From: Crotalaria pallida
Taxonomy: Eukaryota > Streptophyta > Magnoliopsida > Fabales > Fabaceae
Assembly (NCBI GenBank): GCA_037953625.1
Contig: CM075652.1
Span: forward strand, 149,358,597 to 149,422,596
Reading direction: 5' to 3'
Length of the DNA stretch: 64,000 nt
Both the position numbers and the translations under genes were made by a program. This document shows positions 33,627-45,114 of this stretch, in pieces. The notes under the pieces are model-generated. The model saw only the letters and a program-made list of their open reading frames with translations. It had not been told where the DNA came from and did not search any database. Positions within the stretch are counted from its first letter, which is position 1. The number at the start of each line of letters is the position of its first letter.

Positions 33627-33795
33627 TAATGTTATTTGGATATCTACATTTAACATCCAATTCTAACATCTATTATTTTGGTTATAGAATTGTAAGGTCT
33701 TCAATTTATCTTTTTAAATATTTTTCTATCTTTACTCAAATTTATAGGTGTTGAACTTGAATGTTAGATGTAGATATCCAAATAATGTTATTATT
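33627..33795. mobile_element. Short inverted-repeat MITE
   Basis: 'TAATGTTATTTGGATATCTA' (from 33628) and its inverse 'TAGATATCCAAATAATGTTA' (to 33790) form near-perfect terminal arms of about 30 bp around a 100-bp AT-rich core. Confidence 0.7.
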
Positions 33796-34292
33796 AAGCT
33801 AAAAATATCTCGGAAGTTGAACAAATTTTCGTTTTAGTCGATATTTTTCTTTACAAGTCTATGCCTGGCAGATGAATGACATGGCAGGCCACCAGGAAAA
33901 CGGAATTAGGGTCCATTTATGAACCCACCAATTCTAAGCCCAAAACCTTATTGTTAGAGTTTCATAAACTTAGTATATAAACCTTACATGTTTCTATAAA
34001 TACTTCTAAGATTATTTTAGTGATAGAAAACTTGATACTAGGCATTGGAACTTGGAAGCTTCGGTGTTCATGGTCACGTTACCATCTCCCTATGCTAGTG
34101 AATCTGAAGTTAAATTACCCAATGTTTAAAAAAATAGCAAGCATAATTACCATGATGCTCTTGTCATCTCTAACTACATGAAGATGCCACACAATCTCGC
34201 AGTGACAGGCAAATAAATGGAAAGCAAGAATAACCTCATAAATGAGAAGAGAATATATATAAGAAATCCTCACAAATTCTAAGCAAATTCTA

Positions 34293-34447
34293 GGCTTATT
34301 TATGGTTTTGGTTCCTAAAAGTTCTAATGTGTTTTGGTTTTAGTCCTTAAAAGTTATTTTGATCGGGATTAGTCCTTAATTTTTCAAACATTTTGGCTTT
34401 AATCCTCTTCGTTGCAAAAAAATAATTATTTGCTAATATGGTTAACG
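34293..34447. mobile_element. Solo long TIR of the GGCTTATTTA Mutator-like family
   Basis: GGCTTATTTATGG, then TTTTGGTTTTAGTCCTTAAA, then 'ATATGGTTAACGG' match one arm of 26230-26548. No opposite arm is found nearby, so it is a truncated remnant. Confidence 0.65.
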
Positions 34448-34740
34448 GAAGTCCACACCAGCTGCCATGGGATGTGAGGTAGCGCCTAATAGGTGGGGTA
34501 ACATAGATGATTCAGGCCCATGAACACAAAATTTTGCGTACGGGAACATTTTGTGTAGCAGACCATTTTGTCTCCGTGGATCTGTATCATCCACGTTATG
34601 TCACCTACTTGATGTTACTTCATACCACATGGTTAGATGAAACAAAATAAAATTAAATTTAAAAAAAAAAAAAAGTATAGATCAACTTGTCAATGGATGC
34701 ACTACCCTCAATTCGTACGGCTTCCATTCCTAAAAAGTTA

Positions 34741-35025
34741 CTCCCTCCGTTCCTTTTTAAGTGTCATTTTTTGGAGAGTTATTTTGTTTCTTTTTATCTA
34801 TCATATTGAAAAATTCAAGAGTGTAATAAATGTTATTTTCCACGTTTGCCCCTATTTAATAAGTCTTGATTTATGTAAGTAGTAGAGAAAAATTAATGAT
34901 TATAGAAAGAGAAAGGGTATAATGAGAAAAAACATAATTAATGTATTGAAAATCTAAGTAATGATTGATTTTTTTAAGGGGCGTGTTTTTTTTGAAATAT
35001 GACAGATAAAAAGGAACGGATGGAG
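34741..35025. mobile_element. Stowaway MITE, intact copy (family E)
   Basis: It has TA duplications, a left end CTCCCTCCGTTCCTTTTTAA and a right end AAAAAGGAACGGATGGAG, which are inverse. At 285 bp it is the reference for the nested copy at 52440-53847. Confidence 0.85.
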
Positions 35026-35142
35026 TAATAATCTTCGTAATAAAATTCCTATCCGCTTCCTTCGGAGTTCGGAGAAAACTTGGGAAAAATAATGAAAGAA
35101 AAATAAAAAAAATCAACGTAAAAACTTTAATATTATTTTTGA

Positions 35143-35310
35143 TTTGTACCCCGGTATTCAGTTCATTGGGCCGACTAATCTAGTTCGAGGGGGTCCCGGA
35201 GTAAGGTTTTATTTCTCTCTCAACGTTGTTGTGGGAGATCGAACCGTGGTTCGCCCTACCAAGTGCAACCTATGACACCACTGCACCAACAGCTTGTTGA
35301 TTAAAAAAAA
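35143..35310 (-). mobile_element. SINE-like repeat
   Basis: On the minus strand TTGGTGCAGTGGTGTCATAG and CACGGTTCGATCTCC resemble A and B boxes. The segment 'GGGCCGACTAATCTAGTTCG' recurs inverted at about 37905-37945. TSDs were not identified. Confidence 0.45.
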
Positions 35311-35522
35311 AAAACTTTAATACTATAACTATAAGTAGCACAAAGTGACAAGTTTAGTTTTAGGTTCAATTTTTCATAGTTATTCCTTTAGTTTGTGGTA
35401 TAAAAAATATAGTTCATGACTTCATGTTAGAAGCGGAAAAATTGATAAGTTTTGTTTGGAGAGTTAAAAAAGTGTATTTCATCATGACTTTTAATTATAT
35501 TTGATTTTTTAATAAGTCTTTT

Positions 35523-35742
35523 TTTTTCTGTACTCTTTGGTCAATACCACAGGTGTTCACAATAACACCCTTAATACCAGGGACCCTTAAGACTAATCTT
35601 GCACAAGGTCGCGTTCCTATGCATCTCCCATTGGGATGTGTTAACCGGGAATCAAATCTTAAACTTCTTAATCTCAGGTTCCATTCCCAAGTTCTCAACT
35701 TGGCAGGATCACACCACCTGAGTCAACCTCCGTTTGTATTTC
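35523..35742 (-). mobile_element. SINE, 14-bp TSD (copy 1 of a three-member family)
   Basis: An exact 14-bp duplication TTAATAAGTCTTTT (35509-35522 and 35743-35756) flanks 220 bp. The left side is a poly(T) run, which is the A tail on the minus strand. The body has TAATACCAGGGA, CTTAAGACTAATCTTG and a 'CCCATTGGGATGTGTTAACC' block, shared with 36148 and 51824. Confidence 0.85.
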
Positions 35743-36039
35743 TTAATAAGTCTTTTAAGAGCATTCTTTAATATTCGAAAAAAATATTCCCCGGTAATAT
35801 TTAATGGTTTACTCATAAAAAATACTAATTGTCTATTAATAATCTTAAATTTATCCTTTAGAATTGAAAATAATAGATTTACATAAAATGATTTTTTCAA
35901 CATCAGCCTTTAGAGTCAAAGATAAACATGTAAAAATAGTTATATTTTCTTAAAATACTAAAAAATAATATTTTCAAAGTTTTTAAGTCATTTTCCATAA
36001 AATTTATTCAATTAGGAATAATCCCTCAACCTTAGCTGA

Positions 36040-36680
36040 AAGCTTCAAGAACTTAGTATGTTTCAGGAAAGCTAGATTATAAGTGTGAGCTTGTAGCATA
36101 CAACTTCGAAAATAGCTCAAGCTTTATGATTGTGATTGTAGTTTATTTTTTTTTTGTCCGTATTCCTTGTGGAACCACCGGTATCTCCAAGAGTATCCTT
36201 AATACCAGGGAGCCTTTGAAACTAATCCGGAGCGAGCTGCGTGGCTGGCTCTCCCAGCGGGATGTTTTTAGTGGGAATCAAACACAGGACTACTTGCATA
36301 TGTATCTCATTCCCAAGATATCAGTTAGGGTCTAACACCAACTGAACCAAACCCCATTGGTTAATTGTAGTTTATTGAATTAAAGTTGTTGGGCACACTA
36401 AATATAAACATGAAACTAGCTGAAATTGTTAGAAGATAACACTATTTTTTTTTATTTAATGTAATTTATTTTTTAAAAAAAAAAAGATAAAGAGGGTAAT
36501 GATTTATTGAATATTCTTAAATATTCTAGAAAGTTATTTCTATAAGCTATTTTTCAAAAACTTACAAACTCTCTTTGTAAAAGCTTCAAGCTTTTTTCAG
36601 ATTTTGTTCATTAAACAATTTTATTAACTTATTTACTGAATAAAAAAACTACAAACTCAAAGTTGCTTAATATAGCCAAA
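36040..36680. mobile_element. Inverted-repeat element (288-1040 family), split by a SINE
   Basis: TTCAAGAACTTAGTATGTTT and 'AGATTATAAGTGTGAGCTTG' on the left, and 'CTATAAGCTATTTTTCAAAA' with TTTTGTTCATTAAACAATTT on the right, resemble the arms of the 288-1040 element. The 36148-36363 SINE interrupts it. The ends are approximate. Confidence 0.4.
36148..36363 (-). mobile_element. SINE, 13-bp TSD (copy 2)
   Basis: An exact 13-bp duplication ATTGTAGTTTATT (36135-36147 and 36364-36376) flanks it. On the minus strand it starts GGGGTTTGGTTCAGTTGGTG (A-box region), has TGTTTGATTCCCACT as a B-box candidate, and ends in a run of A. Confidence 0.9.
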
Positions 36681-37352
36681 ATTAATTCACCATCGCGAGC
36701 AAAATCTTTTTTAGATAATGGATGGATTTGGCTCCTCTAGAGTTTTTCTTTTTTAAGGATCTTTAATTTTAGTTTAAAAAATAAAAATATTAATTAACAT
36801 TTACAACTTTTAATAGCTTTTCCTAAATATCAATATATTGCCTATTTAATTTTTTTAAAAAAATATTGTATTTATCCTATTTGCAATCACTTATTCTGAT
36901 CATAAATGTAATATTGATTTTTTTTTTATTTTTGTTATTTTATTTGTAAGATCTTATTCTCATTTCAAATAATATTTATTTTTTAAAAATATTTTTATTA
37001 AACCAACACTTTCAAATATATTAAATATTTATATTTACAGTGAAATTCGCAGAAGCATCTTTTTTTATTAACTTAAATTTCCCAAAAAAAAAATTACATA
37101 CAGAACCGAACGAGTAGTGTCAAATATACGTTGATCCCAGGTAAAAAGCATTAGGTCGGTAGGAGAAATTTTATAAAATGTGTACTTTTGGTTTGAAATA
37201 AAAAATAGATTGTTGATTATTTTTTTTTTCTTCTTTTCGATTTTTTAACTTCAAAGATGAGAATAAGAGATTTAATTCAATATTTTTTAATTGAAATACT
37301 AAAAAATTAATATTTAAAAGATAATAAACTTTATTTTTCAGTATATTTACTA

Positions 37353-39052
37353 TCTATATATAAAAAGACGCATATTCGAAGCACCACGTTTGTAGGAGAA
37401 ATTTTCGAGGCACCACATTTATTCGCTTAAGGAATACTCGCACCAGAGCGATTGTAGAAAGATGATCATTATCTATCTATGAAATAATTATCCTTAGTTG
37501 TCGAAAATTAAATAAATAACTCAAATTTATTTAATCTTATTTTTGAAATTATTATCATTAGTTTCAAAATTTATTTAATCTTATCTGTGAAATCGTTATC
37601 TTTAGATTTAAAATTTATTTAATCTTATAAGTTAAATCATTATCCTTAATTTGACAAGTTTTTCAAATCATTATATATAATACGCAATATGCATTTGATG
37701 GTTCCTCAATAATACTTTTGCATTTATGTGAATTGGCTCACAAACTTTTGAATATTCAGGTGAACAACAATTTCACAATTATATTCGCCTTCAATTTTTT
37801 TATTTATTTTTTTGTCATTAAATTTTTCTAATTAAAACTATTAATAACAAACCAAATGTATGTAATCATCCCCCGCAACAACATTGAGAGAAGAATAAAA
37901 CCATAACCCTGGCCCCCTCGAACTGAATTAGTCGGCCGGATACCAGGGTGCAAACCATCATCCTATATAATAATAGGATTTGATTTTCCTTCTATAATAT
38001 ATTTTGTCTATTGTAATATGTAAAAATCATCCTATATAAAAATAGGTTTTGATTTTATGCTTGTTGTAAATATTTTTTTTGTTTTTTTATTGTGACACGA
38101 AAATTAAAACTATTTTTTCAATGAAGAAAATTAAAATTATAAATAACAAACCAAATGTTTTTAACAATATTATCTTTCTATTTTTTTTCTCATATGATGT
38201 GAACCATTAGTCCGAGAATAATTTATAATTTTAAATATCAATTGCGGAAAAAAGCAAAAATTACGTCGATAAACTAAATTCATGTTTAACCACTCATACT
38301 GATACTAAGATTTATATTATTAAATCTTTTCTATGTTATGTTGTTGTTGATTTTTATATTATTTTTTGTTTATATTGTTGAGTTCCAGAAAAATAGTCTT
38401 TCTCATGTACCTAATTCTTCTGTTCCTAAGCTTCAATGACAAATATTCAATTGTTCGCTAATAGATGACATCATCTTTGTAGAAGAAATTTAAATCAAAA
38501 TGATTAGAACAATAAGAATAAATATTTTTAGGATTCAATCTTATTATTTACTTGAGATAAGATAATCGATGAAAAAAATAAAAATATTTAATTATGATTA
38601 ATAAGAATAAATGTGATAATCATATTTAAAAAAAAACTAATTGTAAAAAAAAAAACTACTCCATCCATCACATAAATATATGATTTATCTTATAATATCA
38701 TCAAACAAAAAAGATCAGAATGTTTAATTTTGATTTATCATTATAAAGTCGATAATCTTATAAAAAAATGACAATTTATGCATGAGATAAATAAGGAATA
38801 TATGAGATAAAAAGTGTTACATTTTTATTCATACGAGGAAGTACAAAATTTATCAAAAAGCTCATCTACATTAATTTTTTTTAAGTGTAGGGTTTGGTTT
38901 GAACTCGTACCTTTTTATATAATTATTTTTGGTTGTTGTTTGATAATAATCTTTACTTTATAATAAAAATAATAATAATCTTTAATTTAAAATATATAAT
39001 ATAAAAAAATTAAAATATCAATAACTCGTGCATTGCACGGGGTAAGAGCTAT
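37353..39052 (+). mobile_element. Non-autonomous Helitron, about 1.7 kb
   Basis: The 5' end is host A then TCTATATATAAAAAGACGC, the usual plant Helitron start. The 3' end has the hairpin CGTGCATTGCACG then GGGTAAGAGCTAT, a one-base variant of the CTAG terminus, followed by host T. The interior is AT-rich without Rep/helicase coding, so it is non-autonomous. An inverted piece of the SINE-like repeat of 35143 is present at about 37895-37965. Confidence 0.65.
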
Positions 39053-40478
39053 TTTTATTATAACTTCTTGATCGGTACAATTCAATATTGTCAAATTGTA
39101 GCTAACTTTACCATTTGTTACCATAATTAATCACATGAACAATCAATTTTTTTTTAATTTATTTTTTATTTGTTTTTTAAAGTATTTAATTTGATTAAAG
39201 TGAAAAAATAAAATAAACAATTAGGCACGTGGTTAGCACGTATTACCATATATGATAATTATAATCCCTAATTGATAACATTCTTAATTTGATAAATTTA
39301 AAAATCAAAAGTGCATTTAATCATTAATTTATAATTAATTTTTTGAATACACAAGTAATTTTGGTTTTTGAAAGATACAATAGTCACCAATTCAATTTAT
39401 AAAAGATTATTTTTTTTTCAAAAAAATTAAGATGTAATCACGTTGATCCTTTTAGAAACTTATTTAGCGTTCACATGAATCTTTCTTAGACTAAAATTTA
39501 CATTACATAATACCATTTTGATCTCTAAAGGATTTCAATTGATTTAAGCTTTTTAGGGATTTTAGTGGCAAATGTATTTTTCAAGCACTAAAGTGATTGT
39601 TTACTTTTTTTTTCACCAAAAAAATAACATATGTGGAGTAACAAGTCAATAGAATTTTTACCATTAACAAAATTTAAATTTAAATATATTTTTAATCAAC
39701 ATTTTTAATATTTTATTTTAGTTCTTAGAAATATTTTTGTTTATTTTGGTCATTTAATATTTTAATAGTTCTGGAACTAAAAAATATTTTAATAGTTTAC
39801 ACTTAGCTCCTAATAATAACGTAGATGAGTCCAACATGCCATGTGCGATAAAAAATTATTAATGTAACAAATTATAATGTTCATATTATTCACATCTTAA
39901 AAAAAAAAAAAACATATTATTCACAAAGACTAAAACAATAAATTATTAAATTTTAAAGAATAAAAACATTAAAAAAACATTTAAATTTTTTTTGGACATT
40001 GATTAAAAAAATAAAAAAGAAAGCTTTATTTTAAAAAAATATTAAATTTAAAATATCAAAATTAAAAACTTAAATTTTCAATCCAAATTTTTCCTTAACT
40101 TATTCATTAACTAATATCCATAAAACACTAGTATTTACTTTTTTTTTAATAAGAAAAAAAAAGACACTAGTATTTACTAAAAACATGTTTAAAGCAAAAT
40201 CTTATATAGTGATGATAGGATTGATGACATAGAAAAAGCTCATCCAAAATCCCCCCACCAACCCTACCCAAATTAGGAAATTGCTAACCCACACACACAG
40301 AGAAAAAAAACACCGGAGTATTAGGTTGGTACTTGGTAGTAACAGAGCTCACTGCGTGTAATCATCCTACCGGCTCCTCTGATGTGGAGAGAGTTGCATC
40401 CAGCCGTTGAATGAATTTCATTGTTCTAATAAATAGACACTGACCTGAGTGAGGGACCCTCTTCCCACCACGGATAAG
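39053..40478. other. Intergenic, AT-rich, upstream of the TCP gene
   Basis: No gene or clear transposon is visible. Long A and T runs are common. The last 250 bp become less AT-rich near the TCP promoter. Confidence 0.5.
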
Positions 40479-40484
40479 TGGGCC
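40479..40484 (+). promoter_or_regulatory. Site II element (TGGGCC) in the TCP gene leader or promoter
   Basis: TGGGCC, a known binding core for class I TCP and other factors, lies just before a CT-rich tract (40485-40500). CT-rich leaders of this kind often mark plant transcription starts. Confidence 0.4.
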
Positions 40485-40748
40485 TCTCTCTCTCTCTCTT
40501 CCATTGCTACTACACAACACTAGGGTTTGTCTCTCTCTCTGCTTCTTTTTTCTTCCCCTTTTTATTTTCTTCTTTATAATTATTTTTTAATTTTTAATTA
40601 CAGAAATCTCTCCAATTCTCAATTAGTCTTTGCTAATCCTTCGCTGTGCCACAAAAGCTTCAAACCTTAGTCAACGTTTCATTACTCTCTCTGCTTCCCC
40701 CTCTCTCTCTCTCTCTTGTGTTCTTACTTTCTTCCTCGTCAAAACACT

Positions 40749-40875
40749 GTAAGCCCTAAAAAAAATAAAAAACAAAGTTTTGTTTAACTGCCTTTGAAAT
40801 TTGTAAATTTGAAATCTTTTCCGTGTTTCTCATATGGGTATGATTTATTGATTTTCATTTCTTTTTTCATTGAAG
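40749..40875 (+). other. Putative 5' UTR intron of the TCP gene
   Basis: A donor-like CT|GTAAGC at 40749 and a pyrimidine-rich acceptor TTTTTTCATTGAAG immediately before the ATG at 40876 would remove 127 nt. The tract between is T-rich as in plant introns. This is inferred from motifs only. Confidence 0.4.
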
Positions 40876-41907
40876 ATGGATTCGAATACCATTCGTGATG
40901 GTGATTTCAGCGAAGAAAACGACACCCACAGTTCCGAAACCACGCCAATGGTTAACTCGCCGGAGCCGCCTCACGTGAAAGAGGAGCACCCAGAACACTC
41001 TATCCCTATGGGTCTTATTCCGGTGCCGCCGTTGACAATGTCAACGGCGGTGGTGCCGGCGAGGAAACAGTCGAAGGACAGGCACACGAAGGTGGAGGGT
41101 CGTGGCCGGAGAATCAGAATGCCGGCGACGTGCGCCGCCAGGATATTTCAACTGACACGTGAACTCGGGCACAAGTCCGACGGCGAAACAATACGGTGGT
41201 TGCTGGAGCACGCTGAGCCGGCGATCATAGAAGCCACCGGCACCGGGACAATCCCGGCCATCGCGGTGTCCGTGGGTGGGACCCTAAAGATTCCAACTTC
41301 ATCACCAGCAAGACCAGATGGCGAAGAAGACAGTTCAAAGAAAAGAAGAAGAAGGGCTTCAAACAGTGAATTCATTGAACTGAATGACCAAGGTTCAATC
41401 TCTTCGGGGCTTGCACCAATAGCACAAGCTACGGCTTCTTCCGGTGGTGGTGGCGCACAAAGTGGAATAGTGCCACTGTGGCAAGTGGGTGTGGGAAATG
41501 GTGGTGGGTCTAACAATGGAATTGGAGGAGGGGGTTTCTTTATGCCACAGTATTGGGCTATTCCTGCGAGTGCTGCACCATTTTTCAATGTGCAAGGAGC
41601 AAGACCCATTTCAGGGTTTGTTTCTGCTATGCAGATGCAGATGCAGATGCAACCTAATGAATACCAATTAATGCAGCTTTCTAATGGTATTGGTGGTGCT
41701 GCTTCCTCGGGTTCTTCATCCACTATGGCTCCTAGTTTGAGCTCTGACGCCAGTGCTGCTCTTACCACTACCACTACTTCTGTGACATCTTCTTCGTCTG
41801 GTGCTACTACTACTCAGATGCTCAGGGATTTCTCTCTTGAGATTTATGATAAGAAAGAACTCAAATTTATGGCTAATTCTGAACCATCTTCTACTTCAAA
41901 CCCTTGA
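40876..41907 (+). CDS. Class I TCP transcription factor (TCP9/TCP19-like)
   Basis: This is a single coding exon of 343 aa, starting at the first ATG of the frame (MDSNTIRDGD). The TCP domain spans about residues 67-121: basic region KDRHTKVEGRGRRIRMPATC, helix I AARIFQLTRELGHKSDGETI, loop, then RWLLEHAEPAIIEATGTGTI. The four-residue-shorter basic region and the conserved 'ATGTGTIPAIAVSV' extension (about 120-133) place it in class I (PCF), closest to TCP9/TCP19. A basic cluster KKRRRR at 155-160 could serve as an extra nuclear signal. The rest is Gly/Ser/Thr-rich, with Met-Gln repeats around 255-260 (QMQMQMQ), typical of low-complexity activation regions. Class I TCPs bind GTGGGNCC-type sites and promote growth and cell-cycle gene expression. 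It is not a miR319-type TCP, since those are class II. The ORF is complete. Confidence 0.92.
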   Translation: MDSNTIRDGDFSEENDTHSSETTPMVNSPEPPHVKEEHPEHSIPMGLIPVPPLTMSTAVVPARKQSKDRHTKVEGRGRRIRMPATCAARIFQLTRELGHKSDGETIRWLLEHAEPAIIEATGTGTIPAIAVSVGGTLKIPTSSPARPDGEEDSSKKRRRRASNSEFIELNDQGSISSGLAPIAQATASSGGGGAQSGIVPLWQVGVGNGGGSNNGIGGGGFFMPQYWAIPASAAPFFNVQGARPISGFVSAMQMQMQMQPNEYQLMQLSNGIGGAASSGSSSTMAPSLSSDASAALTTTTTSVTSSSSGATTTQMLRDFSLEIYDKKELKFMANSEPSSTSNP

Positions 41908-42396
41908 AATTTGAACAAGGCTGGCTCTAGGAAATAGAGGTTTAGACTTTAGAGTTTAGACCTTTTTTTTTTTTTTTGCTTTATTAATGATGGGAAAGGA
42001 CAGGTGCAGTTTTTGGCTATTTTGTTTGTTATGGACCCTTTTGGTTCTATGAATGGTCACAGGAACACATTTTCAAACTTCTTATGGTTTCATTCATGTT
42101 AATCTTTCTTTTTTAATGTGTCACCTTTTCTTATGTTATCTTTACATTGTTTATTGGGAATCACCAGCACAGCAGTGAAAGAAATTTGGTCTTTTAAGCA
42201 AAAGGAAGTGGGGTACCACGGGCACGTGCGAGGGATAACTCACTCGTGAAACGGTGATGTGGTGGTGGCTGACTCTGGGTAACGAGGAGGAGGGGTGGGG
42301 TCCAAGAAATGGTCACGTGAGGGTGGGTGTGCACGTGTTGCAGGGTGGGGCCATTGCTACGGTGTGGTGGTCGAGCAACTATTACTTGGTCTTACA
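41908..42396. other. 3' flank of the TCP gene
   Basis: This probably includes the 3' UTR (a T run at 41963-41978). From 42215 to 42360 it is G-rich and holds three CACGTG cores (42223, 42314, 42332) and a GTGGGGCC (42345). No second gene is visible. Confidence 0.5.
42223..42352. promoter_or_regulatory. Cluster of G-box cores and a class I TCP site
   Basis: CACGTG occurs at 42223-42228, 42314-42319 and 42332-42337, and GTGGGGCC (class I TCP consensus GTGGGNCC) at 42345-42352. This is unusually dense in an otherwise AT-rich window. Function is inferred from consensus only. Confidence 0.3.
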
Positions 42397-43008
42397 TAGC
42401 ATTCCCAATTAGGACGGATGCCCATAAGGCCCGCCTGCCCGCAAGTTTTTGCGTGCAGGGCATTGATTTTAATCTCAGCAAAAAAAACAATGCTTGCTCG
42501 TCCTGTCCATTTTTTAGTATGCATCCTCGGGCGATCCATCGCTCGCCCATTATTTTTTTAAAAAAAAACAAATGTCATATGTTTCCTAATTTCTAAGTAC
42601 TGATTACTTTTAAAAAAAATTGATTATCATTCTGATCCAACAAAAAATTTAATTGATTGCTCAATTTTTATTTAACTGTTTGACTGATTTTTTTTGCTTT
42701 CAGTCTTTCATTGATTGTTTTTATGTGTTTTTTGAGTATTTTGAGTAATTTGCAGCCTTACGTTAGTTTCGTACCGTTAGCATTCTTCATTTTTTGGCTT
42801 CTTTATGGATTTTTTTTTCAATTTTTAAATTTTTTTTAATTAAAGCGGGCCGCCCACAAGCCCGTCCGTCCGTCCGCGCTATAGGGTGGGCAGGGCCTCA
42901 ATTTTTCGGCCACCAAATTTTAATGGACGAGCATGCCCACCCACCAAAATCGCGGGCATTGGCGGGCATGTGCCCATGCCCGCTCGCCCGTTCAAATTGC
43001 CAATACTA
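42397..43008. mobile_element. GC-rich hAT-type MITE
   Basis: The ends are TAGCATTCCCAATT and AATTGCCAATACTA, inverse at 12 of 14 positions. The flanking 8-mers GTCTTACA and GTCTCAGA agree at 6 of 8. The subterminal regions carry repeated GCCCGCC/GGCGGGC-like motifs (GCCCGCCTGCCCGC, 'GGGCATTGGCGGGCATG'). Confidence 0.65.
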
Positions 43009-43454
43009 GTCTCAGATCACCATGTCATTCATGGTTTAGAACAATAATAATTTATCAAATATTTTAATAAAATTAAAAAATAAAAACAATAAAAATTATG
43101 GTAATTATCAATCATACGTGCCAAATTATTAAAGAGTTGGACTATAAATGACGTGATAAGAACAACTAACAATTTCTCCATGTGGTTGTGGAGGAAATTG
43201 AGTGGTTGAAGTTGGGCCACGAGATTTGGTCATGTGATTGCTGAGGTCTTGGCATGTATCCCTATGATTTTGTGGGCCCCGATTATGGGTGGAACCCTCC
43301 TGACCCCTTCTACACGTGTCGATTATGAGGACCACTTCGTGCTTGGCCCACACGTGGACCCATGCTTGCATTCCTCTCAAGGTTGTAGACTTGTCAACGT
43401 TTTCTGTCTGTAAATCCTTTTTAGATACTCGGTTTTTTTTTTCATTAAAAAAAA
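43009..43454. other. Intergenic with regulatory-like motifs
   Basis: No gene is visible. It contains GTGGGCCC (43272-43279) and CACGTG cores at 43313-43318 and 43351-43356. Confidence 0.4.
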
Positions 43455-45036
43455 GACTTATTTAAATTTGCAGTCTCTGAACTTACATGTTCTTTTGAAA
43501 TTGTTCTTTAAAATTTTTTTGATACTTGGAGTCCCTTAACTTCGCTCAAATTTTGAAAATGATTCTTTCATCACTTAAGTGGTGATATGATCGAAAGTAT
43601 GACATGTCATTTTCGCCACATCAATAGGTAACATGCCAGATGATGCAACGTGAATTTTTTAAATAAAAAAATTTAAATTTATGAAATATAAATAAAAATT
43701 GTATTTTTTTAAAGAAAATCGAATATTTTTTTTAAAGAAAAATGTTTTTAATAAAAAATCATGTAATCAATATTCAATATTATATATAAAAGCAAAGCAG
43801 TCACGCCACATCTGAAATTGCATTAATTGCAATTTTCCCTCCTAAACAAACTTCCTTAATTCCAATTTTGACTTCTCAATGATTAGCTATCCCACTATGT
43901 GATGATTGGGCCTCTGGGTAAGATATCTAAGCCCATTATTTAATTCAAGTGGAAAGATCTCAGCCGTTGGATACAAAATGTTGATGAAGCTTCTTATGAA
44001 AGCCTCATTGCTCATGTCGATCCTTCTTACTTTCTCTTATCTCTTTTTCATTTTCATTCAATCTTCTCATTTCTCAGTCTCTCCTTCTTCCTCTCTACTG
44101 CTTCCTTTCCCCTTTCTCTTCCCCATTTTCATTCGATCTTCACTCTCTCTCTTTCCATCTCTCTTTCTCACCCTCTCTTTCTCTATTGGCTTTGTCATCC
44201 TCTCATCACCATGAGGCAGATAACGAATCAAGCTACTGCGAAAGAGGTGAAACTGCGAATGAACGAATCACGCATCAAGGAGCCCACGCCGCCATGAATC
44301 GTACCTGCCGCCACCACCACGGTTTCCACCGTTTCAGCCTCCCTGCTCTGTTCACTTCGTGTTGACAAAGATCAAACCCATCAACTCCACTTTTGGATTT
44401 TTAGATGTTTTATCTGCTCTTTTTGGGTGATGTTTTCCTTTTTAACTCCAATTTGTTCTTGATTCATGTGTTTATTTGCAGAAATTGGTGGTTGCAACTT
44501 CATGATTTTTTAGAGTTACTCATTGATTGTGATATTCAGAAAGTTGGATCTTTCAATCTCAGTAAATGGTTAGTTTCTATTTTCTTGGTGCATTTTTCAC
44601 AATATATGTATTTTCTGTAATATGTCTAAAACCCGCCATGATAATATCAATATATGTTTAGAACCCACTATGATAATGAGACACGAATTTATTTTTGTCT
44701 GTAATGTATGTTTCGTTGTAATTGTGGTAATGTAAATTTCAATTTTGTGCTTTGAAGAGATAATAATAATCTATTTTCACAAGAAACAAGATGTAATGTA
44801 TGTTTATTATGAGAAATGCACACCAAGGCTTTAGATTGAATACATTTTCAACAAATCGGTTGGCTGTATAGACTTTTTGGTGTCTGGCATGAAACTTTGA
44901 TGAGGCAGATGAGACAGTGATCCTTGCTTACAGTTTTCCTTCATGCATGTTCTTAAAGATGTTACTTTTAAACTTAAATGCATGTGTGTTGTTCTCTTTA
45001 TTTTTCTGTTTACTTAATTACTGTGTTCTGCTCCAG

Positions 45037-45114
45037 GCATGATTGTGCATCACTGGAAGTGAATCTGCTGTTGTAGTTGTTCTTTCCGGAAGCATGGAAC
45101 CAGGATTCAAGAGG
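45037..45114 (+). pseudogene. Captured exon of signal peptidase catalytic subunit (SEC11/SPC18-like)
   Basis: The frame reads CITGSESAVVVVLSGSMEPG then FKR, which is the block around the catalytic serine (SGSMEPGF) of the ER signal peptidase catalytic subunit. It is flanked by a consensus acceptor (TGCTCCAG at 45036) and donor (AGG|GTAAGT), so a whole exon with splice sites was captured. Its second codon is TGA, where the family has a sense codon, and a Pro of the usual SESPVVVV is Ala. No other SEC11 exon is found within 3 kb on either side. It cannot encode an active peptidase because the rest of the catalytic domain is missing. Confidence 0.8.

Noticed and set aside
41148..41774. 208-codon ORF antisense to the TCP gene
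   Set aside because: A shadow of the GC-richer TCP coding sequence; no family resemblance.
43906..44214. 102-codon Ser/Phe/Leu-rich ORF
   Set aside because: It comes from a CT-rich tract in the Helitron. It could be a captured leader sequence but not a credible protein.
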